The notes under the pieces were generated by a model. The model saw only the letters and a list, made by a program, of their open reading frames with translations, searched no databases and was not told the DNA's origin. A stretch of DNA of 64,000 bases from Myxococcus stipitatus (GTDB taxonomy: Bacteria; Myxococcota; Myxococcia; Myxococcales; Myxococcaceae), in contig NZ_JAKCFI010000003.1 in assembly GCF_021412625.1 (NCBI RefSeq), positions 868,001 through 932,000 of the forward strand. Reading direction: 5' to 3'. Made by a program: the position numbers and the translations under genes. Below are positions 35,657 to 45,378 of the stretch, in pieces; position 1 is the first letter of the stretch, and every line of letters begins with the position of its first letter.

Positions 35657-35679
35657 ATTCGTGCTGGAGGAGCACGAAT
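35657..35679 (+). promoter_or_regulatory. Perfect 9-base inverted repeat with the ribosome site in its loop
   Basis: ATTCGTGCT (35657-35665) and AGCACGAAT (35671-35679) flank GGAGG, and the LysR-gene ATG begins at 35681. As DNA it is a plausible dyad for the regulator itself, located in the 117-base divergent promoter region. As RNA it forms a hairpin with the Shine-Dalgarno bases in the loop. Either form would give autoregulation. Confidence 0.6.
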
Positions 35680-35680
35680 C

Positions 35681-36601
35681 ATGGCGGGGCGGGATCGCTT
35701 CGAGTCGCTGAGGACCTTCGTGGAGGTGGCGCGCGCGGGCAGCCTGGCGGGCGCGGCGCGGGTGCTGCGTCGCGCGCCGTCCGTGGTGAGCCGTGAGCTG
35801 GGCGCGTTGGAGTCACGGCTGGGGACGGAGCTGATGCAGCGCACGACGCGCCGGCTCCAGCTCACCGCGGCGGGGGAGCGCTACCTGACGCACGCGCGCG
35901 GCATCCTCGAGGCCCTCGACGAGGCGGAGCGGGACCTCGCGGAGCAGGGCGTGCCTCGCGGCGTGCTGCGCGTCTCCGCGCCGCTCCTCTTCGGCCAGCA
36001 CGTCCTGGTGCCCCTGGTGGACGACTTCCTGCGCGCGCACCCCGCGGTGGGGGTGGAGCTGGTGCTGGAGGACGCGCTGGTGGACCTGGTGCAGGGCGGC
36101 GTGGACGTGGCGCTGCGCATCGCGCCCCGGCTGGAGTCGAGCGCCCTGATGGTGCGCCGGCTGGGCGTGCAGCCCTACGTGTTGTGCGCCAGCCCCGCCT
36201 ACCTGCGGGAGCAGGGCGCGCCTCGCCGCGCTCGGGACCTGGGCGCGCACGAGGTGCTGGTGCCGATGCGGGGCCCCGCGGCGCGTCCGCTGGAGCTGCG
36301 CCACGCGGGGCGGACGCAGGAGGTGCGGCTGTCCAAGAGCCGCTTCCGCACCAACCGCGTGCCCGCGCTCCACGGGGCCGCGCTCCGGGGGCTCGGCATC
36401 GCGGAGCTGCCGGAGTACCTCGTCGCTCCCGACCTGGCGTCCGGCGCGCTGGTGCGGGTGCTGGCGCCGCTGCGGCCGGTGTCGCGCCACGTCTGCGCGG
36501 TGTACCTGCGCCGCACCGCGATGCCGGCGCACGTGCGCGCCTTCCTCGACTTCATGGCGTCCCGCATGGCGGAGCGCTTCCCCGCCGAGGAAGGCGCGTG
36601 A
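35681..36601 (+). CDS. LysR family transcriptional regulator
   Basis: 306 residues. N-terminal winged helix-turn-helix (ESLRTFVEVARAGSLAGAAR, VLRRAPSVVSRELGALE, FLGTEL-type end as RLGTELMQRTTRR), then an effector-binding domain with the expected LRVSAPLLFGQHVLVPLVD. Such regulators bind dyad sites and respond to small molecules. It is closest in style to the group near AaeR/DmlR. The start ATG at 35681 follows GGAGGAG. The dyad in front of it and the divergent DoxX gene suggest control of both. Confidence 0.93.
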   Translation: MAGRDRFESLRTFVEVARAGSLAGAARVLRRAPSVVSRELGALESRLGTELMQRTTRRLQLTAAGERYLTHARGILEALDEAERDLAEQGVPRGVLRVSAPLLFGQHVLVPLVDDFLRAHPAVGVELVLEDALVDLVQGGVDVALRIAPRLESSALMVRRLGVQPYVLCASPAYLREQGAPRRARDLGAHEVLVPMRGPAARPLELRHAGRTQEVRLSKSRFRTNRVPALHGAALRGLGIAELPEYLVAPDLASGALVRVLAPLRPVSRHVCAVYLRRTAMPAHVRAFLDFMASRMAERFPAEEGA

Positions 36602-36614
36602 GGCTGGCGGCTGC

Positions 36615-37016
36615 TCAGAGCGTCGACTGCTCGATGAGCTCCACGCGGTAGCCGTCCGGGTCCTCGACGAAGGCGATGACGGTGGTGCCGTGCTTCATCG
36701 GCCCCGGCTCGCGCACGACCTTGCCACCCGCGGCGCGGATGGCGTCGCACGTCGCGCGGATGTCCTTCACGCCCAGGGCCACGTGGCCGTAGGCGGTGCC
36801 CAGCTCGTACTTCTCGACGCCCCAGTTGTACGTCAGCTCCAGCGCGGGGTGCGTGTCCTCGGGGCCGAAGCCCACGAAGGCCAGGGTGAACTTGCCGTCC
36901 GGATAGTCGTGGCGGCGCAGCAGCTTCATGCCGATGACCCGGGTGTAGAAGTCGAGCGACTTCTCCAGGTCGCCCACGCGCAGCATGGTGTGAAGGATTC
37001 GCATGCCGCGCTTCAT
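36615..37016 (-). CDS. gloA: Lactoylglutathione lyase (glyoxalase I)
   Basis: 133 residues, matching bacterial glyoxalase I in length. Metal ligands are visible: H in [11 protein letters not shown] in [10 protein letters not shown] in YGHVALGV and E in VELIEQ. Substrate-pocket segments [13 protein letters not shown] and GPMKHGTT are conserved. It detoxifies methylglyoxal with glutathione or another thiol. The ATG at 37016 is used; the ATG at 37004 (MRILHT) matches the E. coli N-terminus. Convergent with the LysR gene, 13 bases away. Confidence 0.95.
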   Translation of the reverse strand: MKRGMRILHTMLRVGDLEKSLDFYTRVIGMKLLRRHDYPDGKFTLAFVGFGPEDTHPALELTYNWGVEKYELGTAYGHVALGVKDIRATCDAIRAAGGKVVREPGPMKHGTTVIAFVEDPDGYRVELIEQSTL

Positions 37017-37062
37017 AACGCCCCACGCGCCAGCCGTCGCGGGTGGAGCGCGGGGCGCGCGC

Positions 37063-39378
37063 TCAGGGTTGCCCGGAGGACTCGTCCACCCACCCTCTGG
37101 GTGGAATGCTGAACGAGCCCACGGGGACGCGACTGTCCGGAATCTCCTCCCCGTTGGCCCCGAGGGCCGTCACGCGGGTCTGGTCGCCGCCCTCGTGCCA
37201 CAGGCCCACCAGCACCTTCCACTCGCCGAGCATCGGCCGGGGCAGCGCCACGGAGAAGGCGTCCCGCAGCAGCGCGCCCCTCGGCGCGTCCCCGAGGAAC
37301 CACGTGCCGCCCACCACGGCGTGGTCCGCGCTCACGCGGCCGCCGTCGGGCGCCATGACGTGCACGAAGATGCCCACCGAGCGGGGCACGGGGCCCGTCA
37401 CCCGCCAGTACAGCACCAGGTGCGCCAGGCCCTCCGCGTCCGGACCGGGCGGCAGCCGCGCGGCCACCAGCTCCACCGGCACGTCGAAGCGCGCTCCCAC
37501 GGGGACGGCGTTCGGGGGAAGCTCCGGCGCCAGGAGCGGCGAGCCGTCGGGGTTGTTGAACCGGGGCGTGGCCACGGGCTCGTGCCACGCCTGGGCGACG
37601 AGGACGCCCGCCACGAGCGGCAGGGCGGCGATGCCCGTCGCCCGGGGGCCCGTCAGCAGCCGCGCGCCGCGCTTCGTCCGCCACGCCACGAACGCGAGCC
37701 CCGCCCACGACAGCGCGGACACCAGCGCGCCGCCGACGCCCGAGCGCGGCACGAAGCGCAGCACCACCCGGTGCTGGCCCTGGGCGAAGCGCACGCCGAG
37801 CAGTCCGTCCTTCGAGAACACCTCGCCCACGGACGTCTTCCAGCCCGGATGCCAGTTCTGGTTGACCAGCAGCGTCGCGGGCCGCGTCGCGTCCACGTCC
37901 ACCGTCACGCGGTTGGGCGTCCACTCCACGCGGCGCGCGGTGCCCGCCGTGGGGTCCTCCAGGTACTCCTCCTGGGGCAGGTCGCCGCGCAGCTTGTCGG
38001 ACATGGGCACGGGCCACGCCTCGCCGCAGGCGATGGAGCCCCGGTTGAGGGCGAGGAAGTGGCCCTGCTCCCAGCGGTTGCCGCGCGCCTGGGCGAAGGG
38101 CTGCTCGTGCTCCGTGGGCGCGGGCACCAGCTGCGTCCAGCGCGTGAGGTTGTCGAAGGCCCGCCACTCGACGCCCCAGCCCGCGAGCGCCAGCCCACAC
38201 GCGAGCGCCGCGGCCCACGCCTCCCGGGGCTTGCGGCCCGAGCGCGCCAGCAGCACCGCGAGCCCCAGCGCCGCCAGCTCCGCGAGGAACAGGCCGGCGG
38301 GGACGAGGAAGCGCTCGGGGTAGCGGAACGTCTCGAAGATGGGCAGGGCGCGCAGGCCCTCGAACAGCGAGGGCGACGCGTCGTAGCCCGCGGCCATCCA
38401 CACGCACAGCCCCGCGACGATGGCGGGGAACAGCGCGCGGCGCCGGCCCAGCACCAGCGCGACGAGCACCAGCGCGAGCGCGACGGGCGCGAAGAAGAAG
38501 TTGCCCCGGTCGCTGAAGCCCGAGCGCGCCGGGAGCTGGAGCAGCATCTCCATCAGCGCCGGGAAGGAGTTGCCCGGCGTGCCCGCCATGACGCGCGGCG
38601 AGGAGCGCATCGTCTCCACCAGCGGCCACAGCCGGTACGCGCAGGCGCCCAGCGTGACGAGGGCCGTGGCGGCCAGCGCCCACAGCGCCTCCACCCGCCG
38701 CCGCGCGCCGCGCAGCCCGTACAGCGCGCGCCCCGTCTCCAGCGCGACGAAGAGGGCCCCCATGGGCACCGGGTAGGTGCCGCCGAAGCCCAGCAGCAGC
38801 GCGAAGACGGCCGCCACCACCGCCACGCCGGACACCGCCCCCTCGGCGGCGCGCCGCGCGCCCCACAGGAGCCACGGCATCAACAGGAAGCCCGCGAAGT
38901 TGAGCCAGCCGATGGACCAGGCCAGGGCGGTGAAGCTCGTCAGGCCGAACAGGGGCGCGGCGAGCAGGGCGCCCAGGGTGGAGCCCACGCGCCGGCGGGC
39001 GTAGCGGAAGAAGCCCTCCATGCCGAGCACGAGGAAGGCCCACAGCACCAGCGGCTCGGCCCGGCGCGCGCCCACCAGGGCGGACAGCCCCATCGTCGGC
39101 GCGGACACCCGCGTCTGCGGACTGCCCAGCGCATACTGCCCGCCGCAGGACCAGGGGTTCCACAGCGGGAGCTGGCCGTAGCGCGTCACGGTGCGCGTGC
39201 CCGCGTCCTCGTAGGAGTGCAGCAGGTGCGCGTCGCGGAAGTCGTTCATCCCGCCGGCCTGCTCCAGCGGGCGCCAGCACGCGACGAGCGCGACGAGGCC
39301 GAAGAGGGCCAGCCGCACGCTGGTGAGCGAGGCGGCGTGGTGGGCGGCGCGCAGCAACCGGGAGGCGAGGGCGGTCAT
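37063..39378 (-). CDS. YfhO-like multi-spanning membrane protein
   Basis: 771 residues with about 12-14 helices. Near the N-terminus [19 protein letters not shown] and [15 protein letters not shown] resemble the first loop of YfhO/GT-C-type proteins, and [14 protein letters not shown] is a conserved YfhO element. After the helices a periplasmic domain holds [13 protein letters not shown], the standard YfhO C-terminal motif. A further beta-rich tail of about 120 residues ([20 protein letters not shown]) is extra. YfhO relatives help glycosylate lipoteichoic acid in Firmicutes; here envelope glycan modification is inferred. 22 bases follow the upstream small gene. Confidence 0.82.
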   Translation of the reverse strand: MTALASRLLRAAHHAASLTSVRLALFGLVALVACWRPLEQAGGMNDFRDAHLLHSYEDAGTRTVTRYGQLPLWNPWSCGGQYALGSPQTRVSAPTMGLSALVGARRAEPLVLWAFLVLGMEGFFRYARRRVGSTLGALLAAPLFGLTSFTALAWSIGWLNFAGFLLMPWLLWGARRAAEGAVSGVAVVAAVFALLLGFGGTYPVPMGALFVALETGRALYGLRGARRRVEALWALAATALVTLGACAYRLWPLVETMRSSPRVMAGTPGNSFPALMEMLLQLPARSGFSDRGNFFFAPVALALVLVALVLGRRRALFPAIVAGLCVWMAAGYDASPSLFEGLRALPIFETFRYPERFLVPAGLFLAELAALGLAVLLARSGRKPREAWAAALACGLALAGWGVEWRAFDNLTRWTQLVPAPTEHEQPFAQARGNRWEQGHFLALNRGSIACGEAWPVPMSDKLRGDLPQEEYLEDPTAGTARRVEWTPNRVTVDVDATRPATLLVNQNWHPGWKTSVGEVFSKDGLLGVRFAQGQHRVVLRFVPRSGVGGALVSALSWAGLAFVAWRTKRGARLLTGPRATGIAALPLVAGVLVAQAWHEPVATPRFNNPDGSPLLAPELPPNAVPVGARFDVPVELVAARLPPGPDAEGLAHLVLYWRVTGPVPRSVGIFVHVMAPDGGRVSADHAVVGGTWFLGDAPRGALLRDAFSVALPRPMLGEWKVLVGLWHEGGDQTRVTALGANGEEIPDSRVPVGSFSIPPRGWVDESSGQP

Positions 39379-39400
39379 GGGGAGGACGGGGCGCCGGAGG

Positions 39401-39808
39401 TCAGTCGTAGAAGGGGCGGGGCTTGCACGGGCTGGCGGTGGCCTTGCGCGGCGGCGACACGGGCGCCGCGTGCAGCTCCGCGTCGATGGCGCCGAACACG
39501 TCCGTCACGGGGACGCCGCGCCGGGAGGCCTCGCCCAGGACCCACTGCCGCTCGTACGCGCCGAAGTCGTCGTCCTGGGACCAGTGGTCGCCGGGGAACG
39601 AGCGGCGGTTGCGCTCCCGCCATGCGGGCTCCGAGCGCGCGGCGACCTGGCCCAGCTCCGCGCGCTCCGCGTCGGACAGGCGCCGCGAGGGTTGGGGGAC
39701 GTGGGCGGTGGTGGCCCGCGCCAGGGCCACGGCGCCCAGCCCCGCGAACACGAGCCAACCCGCGGTTGCCACGCGCCGCCACCGCGCCCGAGTCGTCGTC
39801 ATCGTCAT
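39401..39808 (-). CDS. Hypothetical single-helix protein
   Basis: 135 residues, no recognised family. One N-terminal helix (TAGWLVFAGLGAVALARATT) probably anchors or exports it; the rest is hydrophilic with WSQDDDFGAYERQWVLGEA, a possible short amphipathic helix. It is coupled to the YfhO-like gene (22-base gap, same strand), so a role in the same envelope process is likely. Confidence 0.65.
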   Translation of the reverse strand: MTMTTTRARWRRVATAGWLVFAGLGAVALARATTAHVPQPSRRLSDAERAELGQVAARSEPAWRERNRRSFPGDHWSQDDDFGAYERQWVLGEASRRGVPVTDVFGAIDAELHAAPVSPPRKATASPCKPRPFYD

Positions 39809-39948
39809 GGGCCCACCCGCCGCCGGTCGGTCGGCGGACTCCTTGGGGTGGGCTCTACTCCAACTCCCCGGGTCCCTTCACCCGGATTCCGGGGTGGGGG
39901 AGGGGGCGGCGGAGCGCTCCGTCGGGTCGCGTGGGGGCGCCCGGACCG

Positions 39949-41145
39949 TCAGCCGCGCTCGCCGTCGTCGGCGTCCGCCTCCAGCTCGTAGGGGTTGGCG
40001 AGGAGACGGTGCGCGCCCTCCATCATCTCCACCACCAGCTGGCCGGCCGGCAGGATGCTCTCGATGCGCGCCATGCTGGCGCCGCTGGCGGGCAGGTTCA
40101 TCTCCTCCAGGTCGCCCGTGGTGTCGGGCGTGGGGACGAAGGCGCTGAAGCGCGGCAGCGTGTACGGCACGTCGCCGTCGGGGACGCCGGGCAGAAGGCG
40201 CGTGGTGCCGATGGTGTCCAGCGGCGTGCCGGGGACGCGGTCCTCGCGGCCCACCCATTCGCGCACCACGCGGTTGCGCAGCACGCGCTGGCGCTGGTCG
40301 GGCCACTCCGGGCCGAAGAGGGTGGTGAAGTCCGAGTCGCGCGTGTCGCCCTCCACCAGCTTCTGCTTGTAGCCGGGGTGCGCGTACGCCTCCACGGAGG
40401 CCACCATGCGCGTGCCCACCCAGACGCCGTCCGCGCCGTGGAAGAGGGCGCGCGCGGCGCTGAGTCCATCCGCGATGCCGCCCGCCGCCAGCAGCGGCAG
40501 CTCGCCCACGACGCCGCGCAGCTCGCGCACCAGCTTCAGCGTGGGCGTGGTGCCGCGGTTGTGCCCACCGGCCTGGCGCCCCTGGGCGATGACGCCGTCC
40601 AGGCCCAGCGCCAGCGCCGCGCGCGCGGCCTCCACCGAGCCCACCTGGACCCAGACCTTCGTGCCCACGGCGCGCAGGTCGCGCACCCAGTCGGACGGAG
40701 GGAGGTTCCAGTGGAAGGCCACCACCGGCACGCGCGCCTCGAGGCACGCGTCGACGTGCTCGCGCGTGGTGAGGTCGCCCTGGCGCGCGCGGTCGATGAT
40801 GAAGTCCACGCCATAGGGGCGTCGCGTCCCCGCCTGGATGTCGCGCAGCCGGGCGCGCAACGCGGACGCGGGCTCCGGGGCCGCGCCGAGCATGCCCACG
40901 CCGCCCGCCTCCGAGACGGCGATGACCAGCGGCGGGAGCGCGACGAACGCCATGCCCGCGCTGACGAACGGGTAGTGCACGCCCAACGAGCGCGTCAGGC
41001 GCGTGCGCAGCGTGTTGCCCTCCAGGACGTGGATGGGCGGGCGTCGCGGCTCGGCCGCGTCCTCTGGAGCGGAGACCTCGTCCTCGAGCTCGCCCTCGGC
41101 CCGGGGGCCCGGAGGCGGAGAGCGTCTGTCGTTCGTTCCGTTCAT
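39949..41145 (-). CDS. Nitronate monooxygenase family flavoprotein
   Basis: 398 residues, FMN-binding TIM barrel. Opening motif PFVSAGMAFVALPPLVIAVS, AGGVGMLGAAPE, FMN-phosphate segment QGRQAGGHNRGT and LLAAGGIADGLSAARALFHG, GADGVWVGTRMVAS. It would oxidise alkyl nitronates or related substrates with oxygen. A 55-residue acidic/proline N-terminal extension precedes the barrel. ATG at 41145 behind GAGGAGA. Genes either side are on the same strand but more than 135 bases away. Confidence 0.9.
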   Translation of the reverse strand: MNGTNDRRSPPPGPRAEGELEDEVSAPEDAAEPRRPPIHVLEGNTLRTRLTRSLGVHYPFVSAGMAFVALPPLVIAVSEAGGVGMLGAAPEPASALRARLRDIQAGTRRPYGVDFIIDRARQGDLTTREHVDACLEARVPVVAFHWNLPPSDWVRDLRAVGTKVWVQVGSVEAARAALALGLDGVIAQGRQAGGHNRGTTPTLKLVRELRGVVGELPLLAAGGIADGLSAARALFHGADGVWVGTRMVASVEAYAHPGYKQKLVEGDTRDSDFTTLFGPEWPDQRQRVLRNRVVREWVGREDRVPGTPLDTIGTTRLLPGVPDGDVPYTLPRFSAFVPTPDTTGDLEEMNLPASGASMARIESILPAGQLVVEMMEGAHRLLANPYELEADADDGERG

Positions 41146-41292
41146 CGTGTCTCCTCGATGTCCCTGGCTCCCTGGCTGCACGGAGGTTACCAGCATCCCC
41201 GGGAGATTGAGGTCAGGGGCAGGGAGCACGGAGGTGGGGCAAGTGGACCGGGAGGCGCCGCGGATGTCGGGTGGTGAGCACCCAGGCGTCGC

Positions 41293-41739
41293 CTACGTGT
41301 CGAGTGACTTGCGCATGTTCCGGTGGGGGATGCCCACCTCGGTGTAGGGCTCGCCGTACACGGTGTAGCCCAGGCGCTCGTAGAAGCGGATGGCGGTGTC
41401 GCGCGCGTGCAGATGGACGTGGGTGAAGCCGCGCCCGCGCAGCGCCTCCTCGAGCCCGCGCACCAGCCGCGCGCCCAGGCCCTGGCCCTGGAGATGGGAG
41501 GCCACCGCCATCTGGTAGAGCCGCCCGCCGCGCGCGTCCTCCGGGTGGAAGAGGACGCACCCCAGCACGGTGTCCCCCTGGTGGGCGACCAGGTGGAGGC
41601 TCTGGGGTTCGAAGGGGAAGGTGACCTGCTCGCGCGTGAAGCCCAGCGGCTCGCGCAGCACGCGGAAGCGCAGCTCCAGCTCCCCCGCGTACAGCGGGTG
41701 GCCGGGCTGGATGAAGGTGAGCGTCGGGGGAGGCGTCAT
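41293..41739 (-). CDS. GNAT family N-acetyltransferase
   Basis: 148 residues. Acetyl-CoA-binding motif QMAVASHLQGQGLGARLVRG matches Q/R-x2-G-x-G/A, with the following HVHLHARDTAIRFYERLGY strand-helix of GNAT motif B. N-terminus ELELRFRVLREPLGFTREQV is of the ElaA/GNAT type. Substrate unknown. Twelve bases separate the end of the TonB-receptor gene from its start, so the two are co-transcribed. Confidence 0.9.
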   Translation of the reverse strand: MTPPPTLTFIQPGHPLYAGELELRFRVLREPLGFTREQVTFPFEPQSLHLVAHQGDTVLGCVLFHPEDARGGRLYQMAVASHLQGQGLGARLVRGLEEALRGRGFTHVHLHARDTAIRFYERLGYTVYGEPYTEVGIPHRNMRKSLDT

Positions 41740-41751
41740 GAGGCGCGGCGC

Positions 41752-44595
41752 CTAGAACGTGCCGGTCAGCTGGAGCGTGAAGGTGCGGCCGTACTGGGGC
41801 ACGGGCGCGATGGAGTTCTCCTGGGACACGGGGATGGAGTACTCCGAGTCGAGCAGGTTCTGCACGCCGGCGAAGTAGCGCAGCGGGCCGTAGTCACCGG
41901 ACAGGCCGAAGCCGATGATGAGCGCCTCGCCGCTGTCCGCGCCGCCGGCGCCCGTGGGGCGCGCGCTCTGGTAGACGGCCTGCGTGGCCAGGCGCATGTC
42001 GCCGCCGCCAATGGGCATCAGCAGGCGACCGGAGACCAGGTGCGCGGGGGACGCGTTCGACACCTCCTCGGAGGCGTTGCGCAGCGACACGTACGAGTAG
42101 CTCATGTCCACCAGCAGGTAGCGCCCCGGCTGCCAGTGCACGCCGGCCTCCGCGCCCCAGGCCAGCGTGGTGCCCGGGTCGTTGACGAAGCGCAGGCACT
42201 GTGTGTTCTGGCACTCCTCGGAGGGCTCGGCGTCGGCGCGCAGCTGCACCAGCTTGGAGATGCGGTTGTGGTAGCCGGCGACCGTCAGGCGCAGCTCGTC
42301 CGTGAGGTCGTGCGAGTGCTCCAGCTCGAAGGTGGTGATGGTCTCCGGGTCCAGGCTCGCCGGGGGCGCCTGCGTGGTGTAGTCCCTGTAGTAGAGCTCG
42401 TAGATGTTCGGCGCGCGGAACGCGTTGCCGGCCACCAGCTTGGTGAGGCCCGCGTCGTAGGGCCGGGCGATGACGGCGACGCGAGGCGTGAGGGACGTCG
42501 TGTCGATGTCGGTGTACCGGTCCAGGCGCAGGCCGACGGAGAGGCTCAGCCGCGGGTGCAGCCGCCACTCGTCGAGCAGGTAGGCGGACATCAGGGTGCG
42601 CTGCCGCTCTTCCAGGTCCGAACCCTTCGCCGTCTGGCGCACGCTGAGCTGCTGCTGCAGCTCCATGCCCAGGGTGAGGCGGTTGCCCTCGAACAGGCCG
42701 ATGCGCGCGCGCAGCTCGCCGCTGGCCCAGTCCGCGTCGCCGCCCTCGGTGTTGGCGCCGCCCGCGTCCTCTTCGTAGATGTAGATGCCCTCGTAGCGGC
42801 TGAGGTCGAACGAGCCGCGCGCGGACAGGCTGAAGCGGTCGTTGAACTCGTGCTCGTAGCGGGCCTCGAGGAAGGCGCGCAGGTCCTCCACCTTGTTGCC
42901 GTCCGCGCCGACGACGGTGTTGTAGGGCGCGGTGGGCAGCTCCTTGGAGCGCACGTTGAGCTGGGCCTGGAAGGACAGGTCCCCCAGGCGCGCGCGCAGC
43001 GAGCCATTGGCGGAGCGCTCCGCGTCGAGCCCGGAGATGAGATAGGTCTCGCTGGTGTCGGGCACCAGCCGGGTGGTGTCCGCGCCGGACGCGGTCATCG
43101 CGGAGGCGCTCACGAGGATGGAGCGGGTGCCGCGCTCCCACGCGGCGGTGGCGTGGCCCCGGGTGGTGCCCAGCGCGCCCACGGCGCCCGTCACCTCCAG
43201 GTGCTTGTCCTCGCCGAGCGACTCGCGCGGCACCACGTTGATGACGGCGAAGAAGGCGCCGGTGCCGTACAGGGCGCTGCCCGGGCCGCGCACGACCTCG
43301 ATGCGATCCACCTCCAGCAGGTCCACGCTGAGGTCGTGGGCCGCGTAGCCCTGGCCCGCCCACACGTCGTTGATGGCGTGGCCGTCCCAGAGGATGAGGA
43401 CGCGGGTGTTGAGGTCCCCCGGCGGCGAGAAGCCGCGCACGCCCAGGTACGTATAGGTCCGGTCGTCGGTGAGGTAGAAGCCGCGCACGCCGGAGAGGGC
43501 CTCCGCGAGGGTGCGCCAGCCGAAGGCGCGCAGCTCCTCCTGGGTGAGCACGGTGGTGGAGGCGGGCGCGTCGTCGACGGCGACCAGGCTCTTGGACGCG
43601 GCGCGGACCGGCGGCGGCGCGTAGCGCAGCTCCGCGTGGACCTTGGCCTCCTGGTCCGGGACGATGGTGACCTTCTGGCGCAGCGGGCGCACCTCGCGGC
43701 TCTCCACCTCCAGCGTGTGCTCGCCCTCCGGCAGGGTGACGACGGTGGGGGTGAAGCCCGCGGGCTGGCCGTCCACGCGCACCGTGGCGCCGTCGCGGTT
43801 GGCGGTCACGACGAGGCGGCCGGTGGGCTTGTCCTGCACGCGCAGGGACACGGAGAGGGGCACGGTGCCGTCGGCGGGCACGTCGACCACGTACTGGCCG
43901 GGGGCGTAGCCGGGGGCGCGCACGTAGAGGATGCGCTGGCCGGGGGGCAGGCGGATGCGGCCGGGCAGGCGGGAGATGACGGCGCCGTTGGGCGAGTCAC
44001 GCACCTCCGCGCCCTCGGGCGTGCCGGTCAGGTCCACGCCGCCGGTGATGAGGAACAGGTCGAAGTTCTGCTCCGTCTCCTTGCCGCGCGCCACGGTGAC
44101 GGTGGCCTCGGTGGGGCGGAAGCCCTCCTTCTTCACCATGATTTTGTGACGGCCCGGCGACAGCGCGAGCGTCTGCGGAGAGCGGCCCCGGCTGCCCAGG
44201 TCCATGCGGTCCACGTAGACGTCCGCGCCCTTGGGCACGGTGGTGACGCGCACCAGGGCCACCTTGGGGCGCAGCCGGTCCAGCGAGCGCGACACCTCCG
44301 CCGCGTCCTCGACGGGCAGGTCCTCGGTGAGCAGGTCGTTGTAGTACCGGTACGCCTCGTTGAACTTGCCCAGCGCCTCGAAGCAGCGCGCGATGTTGAA
44401 GAGCACGTTGCGGTTGGGCACCAGCCGGTAGCTGGTGAAGTACGAGCGCAGGGCCTCGGTGTACTGACCCTTGGCGTAGGCGTCGTTCCCCAACTCGAAG
44501 GCGATGTCGGCCTCGTCGGCGTTGTTGTCCGCGTAGGCGGGCGCGGACAGGAGCAGGAGCGACAGGACGAGGAGGACGGAGCGGTTGGGAAGCAT
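41752..44595 (-). CDS. TonB-dependent receptor with N-terminal TPR and PEGA domains
   Basis: 947 residues. Signal peptide with cleavage after AYA near residue 23. Residues about 25-110 look like TPRs (ADIAFELGNDAYAKGQYTEA, YRLVPNRNVLFNIARCFEAL). Three PEGA-like beta domains follow (about 115-320; VPKGADVYVD, TPEGAEVRD, ANRDGATVRVDG). The plug begins near 330 (STTVLTQEELRAFGWRTLAE, VEVVRGP-type RIEVVRGPGSALYG) and the 22-strand barrel runs to the C-terminal Phe. It takes up a large substrate with TonB energy. The extra periplasmic part is absent from ordinary receptors. The ribosome site is poor: GAGGGAAGA lies about 16 bases upstream. Confidence 0.9.
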   Translation of the reverse strand: MLPNRSVLLVLSLLLLSAPAYADNNADEADIAFELGNDAYAKGQYTEALRSYFTSYRLVPNRNVLFNIARCFEALGKFNEAYRYYNDLLTEDLPVEDAAEVSRSLDRLRPKVALVRVTTVPKGADVYVDRMDLGSRGRSPQTLALSPGRHKIMVKKEGFRPTEATVTVARGKETEQNFDLFLITGGVDLTGTPEGAEVRDSPNGAVISRLPGRIRLPPGQRILYVRAPGYAPGQYVVDVPADGTVPLSVSLRVQDKPTGRLVVTANRDGATVRVDGQPAGFTPTVVTLPEGEHTLEVESREVRPLRQKVTIVPDQEAKVHAELRYAPPPVRAASKSLVAVDDAPASTTVLTQEELRAFGWRTLAEALSGVRGFYLTDDRTYTYLGVRGFSPPGDLNTRVLILWDGHAINDVWAGQGYAAHDLSVDLLEVDRIEVVRGPGSALYGTGAFFAVINVVPRESLGEDKHLEVTGAVGALGTTRGHATAAWERGTRSILVSASAMTASGADTTRLVPDTSETYLISGLDAERSANGSLRARLGDLSFQAQLNVRSKELPTAPYNTVVGADGNKVEDLRAFLEARYEHEFNDRFSLSARGSFDLSRYEGIYIYEEDAGGANTEGGDADWASGELRARIGLFEGNRLTLGMELQQQLSVRQTAKGSDLEERQRTLMSAYLLDEWRLHPRLSLSVGLRLDRYTDIDTTSLTPRVAVIARPYDAGLTKLVAGNAFRAPNIYELYYRDYTTQAPPASLDPETITTFELEHSHDLTDELRLTVAGYHNRISKLVQLRADAEPSEECQNTQCLRFVNDPGTTLAWGAEAGVHWQPGRYLLVDMSYSYVSLRNASEEVSNASPAHLVSGRLLMPIGGGDMRLATQAVYQSARPTGAGGADSGEALIIGFGLSGDYGPLRYFAGVQNLLDSEYSIPVSQENSIAPVPQYGRTFTLQLTGTF

Positions 44596-44775
44596 GGGAC
44601 GGTGACATTCTTCCCTCTCTGGAATGGCAGGTCCATGGGGGGCTTTGGGTGGGCCGTCGGATGTCAGACCCCCTGAGTAGGAAGAAGTGGACACGCGGTA
44701 TGGGGTGGGGTTCCACTTCGGGAGGCGGCGGGCGTGATGGAAGGGTGGGATGTCGGAGTCGTGAGGAGCGAGGGA

Positions 44776-45351
44776 ATGGGTGAGGGACCGAAGCGCCCCG
44801 CGACGTATGAGGACCTGGTCGCACTGCCGGAGCACCTGGTCGGGCAGATAGTCGACGGGGAGCTCATCGTCATGTCCCGGCCGGCGAGCGCGCACGGCAG
44901 GGCCAGCTCCCGCTTGTACGGCGAACTGTACGGTGTCTTCGAGCGAGGACGCGGGGGACCAGGCGGCTGGCTCTTCATCGTCGAGCCGGAGCTGCACTTC
45001 GGCCAGGACGTGCTGGTGCCGGACCTCGCGGGCTGGCGGCGGGAGCGGATGCCGGAGATGCCGGACGTGCCGTTCTTCACGCAGGCGCCGGACTGGGTCT
45101 GCGAGGTGCTCTCGCCGTCCACGGCGACGCTGGACCGTGTGCGCAAGAAGCGCATCTACGCGCGGGAGGGCGTGAAGTACGTCTGGTTGGTGGACCCGAA
45201 GGCGCGGACCCTGGAGGCGTACCGGGGCGAAGGGCACCAGTGGGTGGCGCTGGGGACGCACCCGGGGGACCAGCGCGCGCGGGTCGAGCCCTTCGAGGAG
45301 CTGGAGTTGGAGCTGGGGAGGCTGTGGCTGTCGGAGCGGAAGGAGCCCTGA
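44776..45351 (+). CDS. Uma2 family restriction-endonuclease-like protein
   Basis: 191 residues. Pattern ATYEDLVALPEHLVGQIVDGEL, VLVPDLAGWRRERM and PDWVCEVLSPSTATLDRVRK gives the PD-(D/E)xK core (D in PDLAGW, E in CEVLSPS, K in RKK) typical of Uma2. Such genes are common and of uncertain role in cyanobacteria and myxobacteria. I use the ATG at 44776 (MGEGPK) with GAGGAG/GAGGG upstream, though an ATG at 44734 is possible. Divergent from the TonB receptor, convergent with the helicase gene (27 bases). Confidence 0.88.
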   Translation: MGEGPKRPATYEDLVALPEHLVGQIVDGELIVMSRPASAHGRASSRLYGELYGVFERGRGGPGGWLFIVEPELHFGQDVLVPDLAGWRRERMPEMPDVPFFTQAPDWVCEVLSPSTATLDRVRKKRIYAREGVKYVWLVDPKARTLEAYRGEGHQWVALGTHPGDQRARVEPFEELELELGRLWLSERKEP

Positions 45352-45378
45352 CGAGCCCCTCCCGCCCGACGTGATTCG

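Noticed and set aside
37003..41277. Very long open frame (about 1400 codons) on the plus strand opposite the YfhO-like and nitronate monooxygenase genes
   Set aside because: It is rich in His, Arg, Gln and Ala with no domain, the pattern of an antisense frame in G+C-rich DNA; the opposite strand holds recognisable proteins.
41323..44676. Open frame of about 1100 codons opposite the TonB receptor
   Set aside because: Composition is typical of an antisense shadow and it covers a clear receptor gene on the minus strand.
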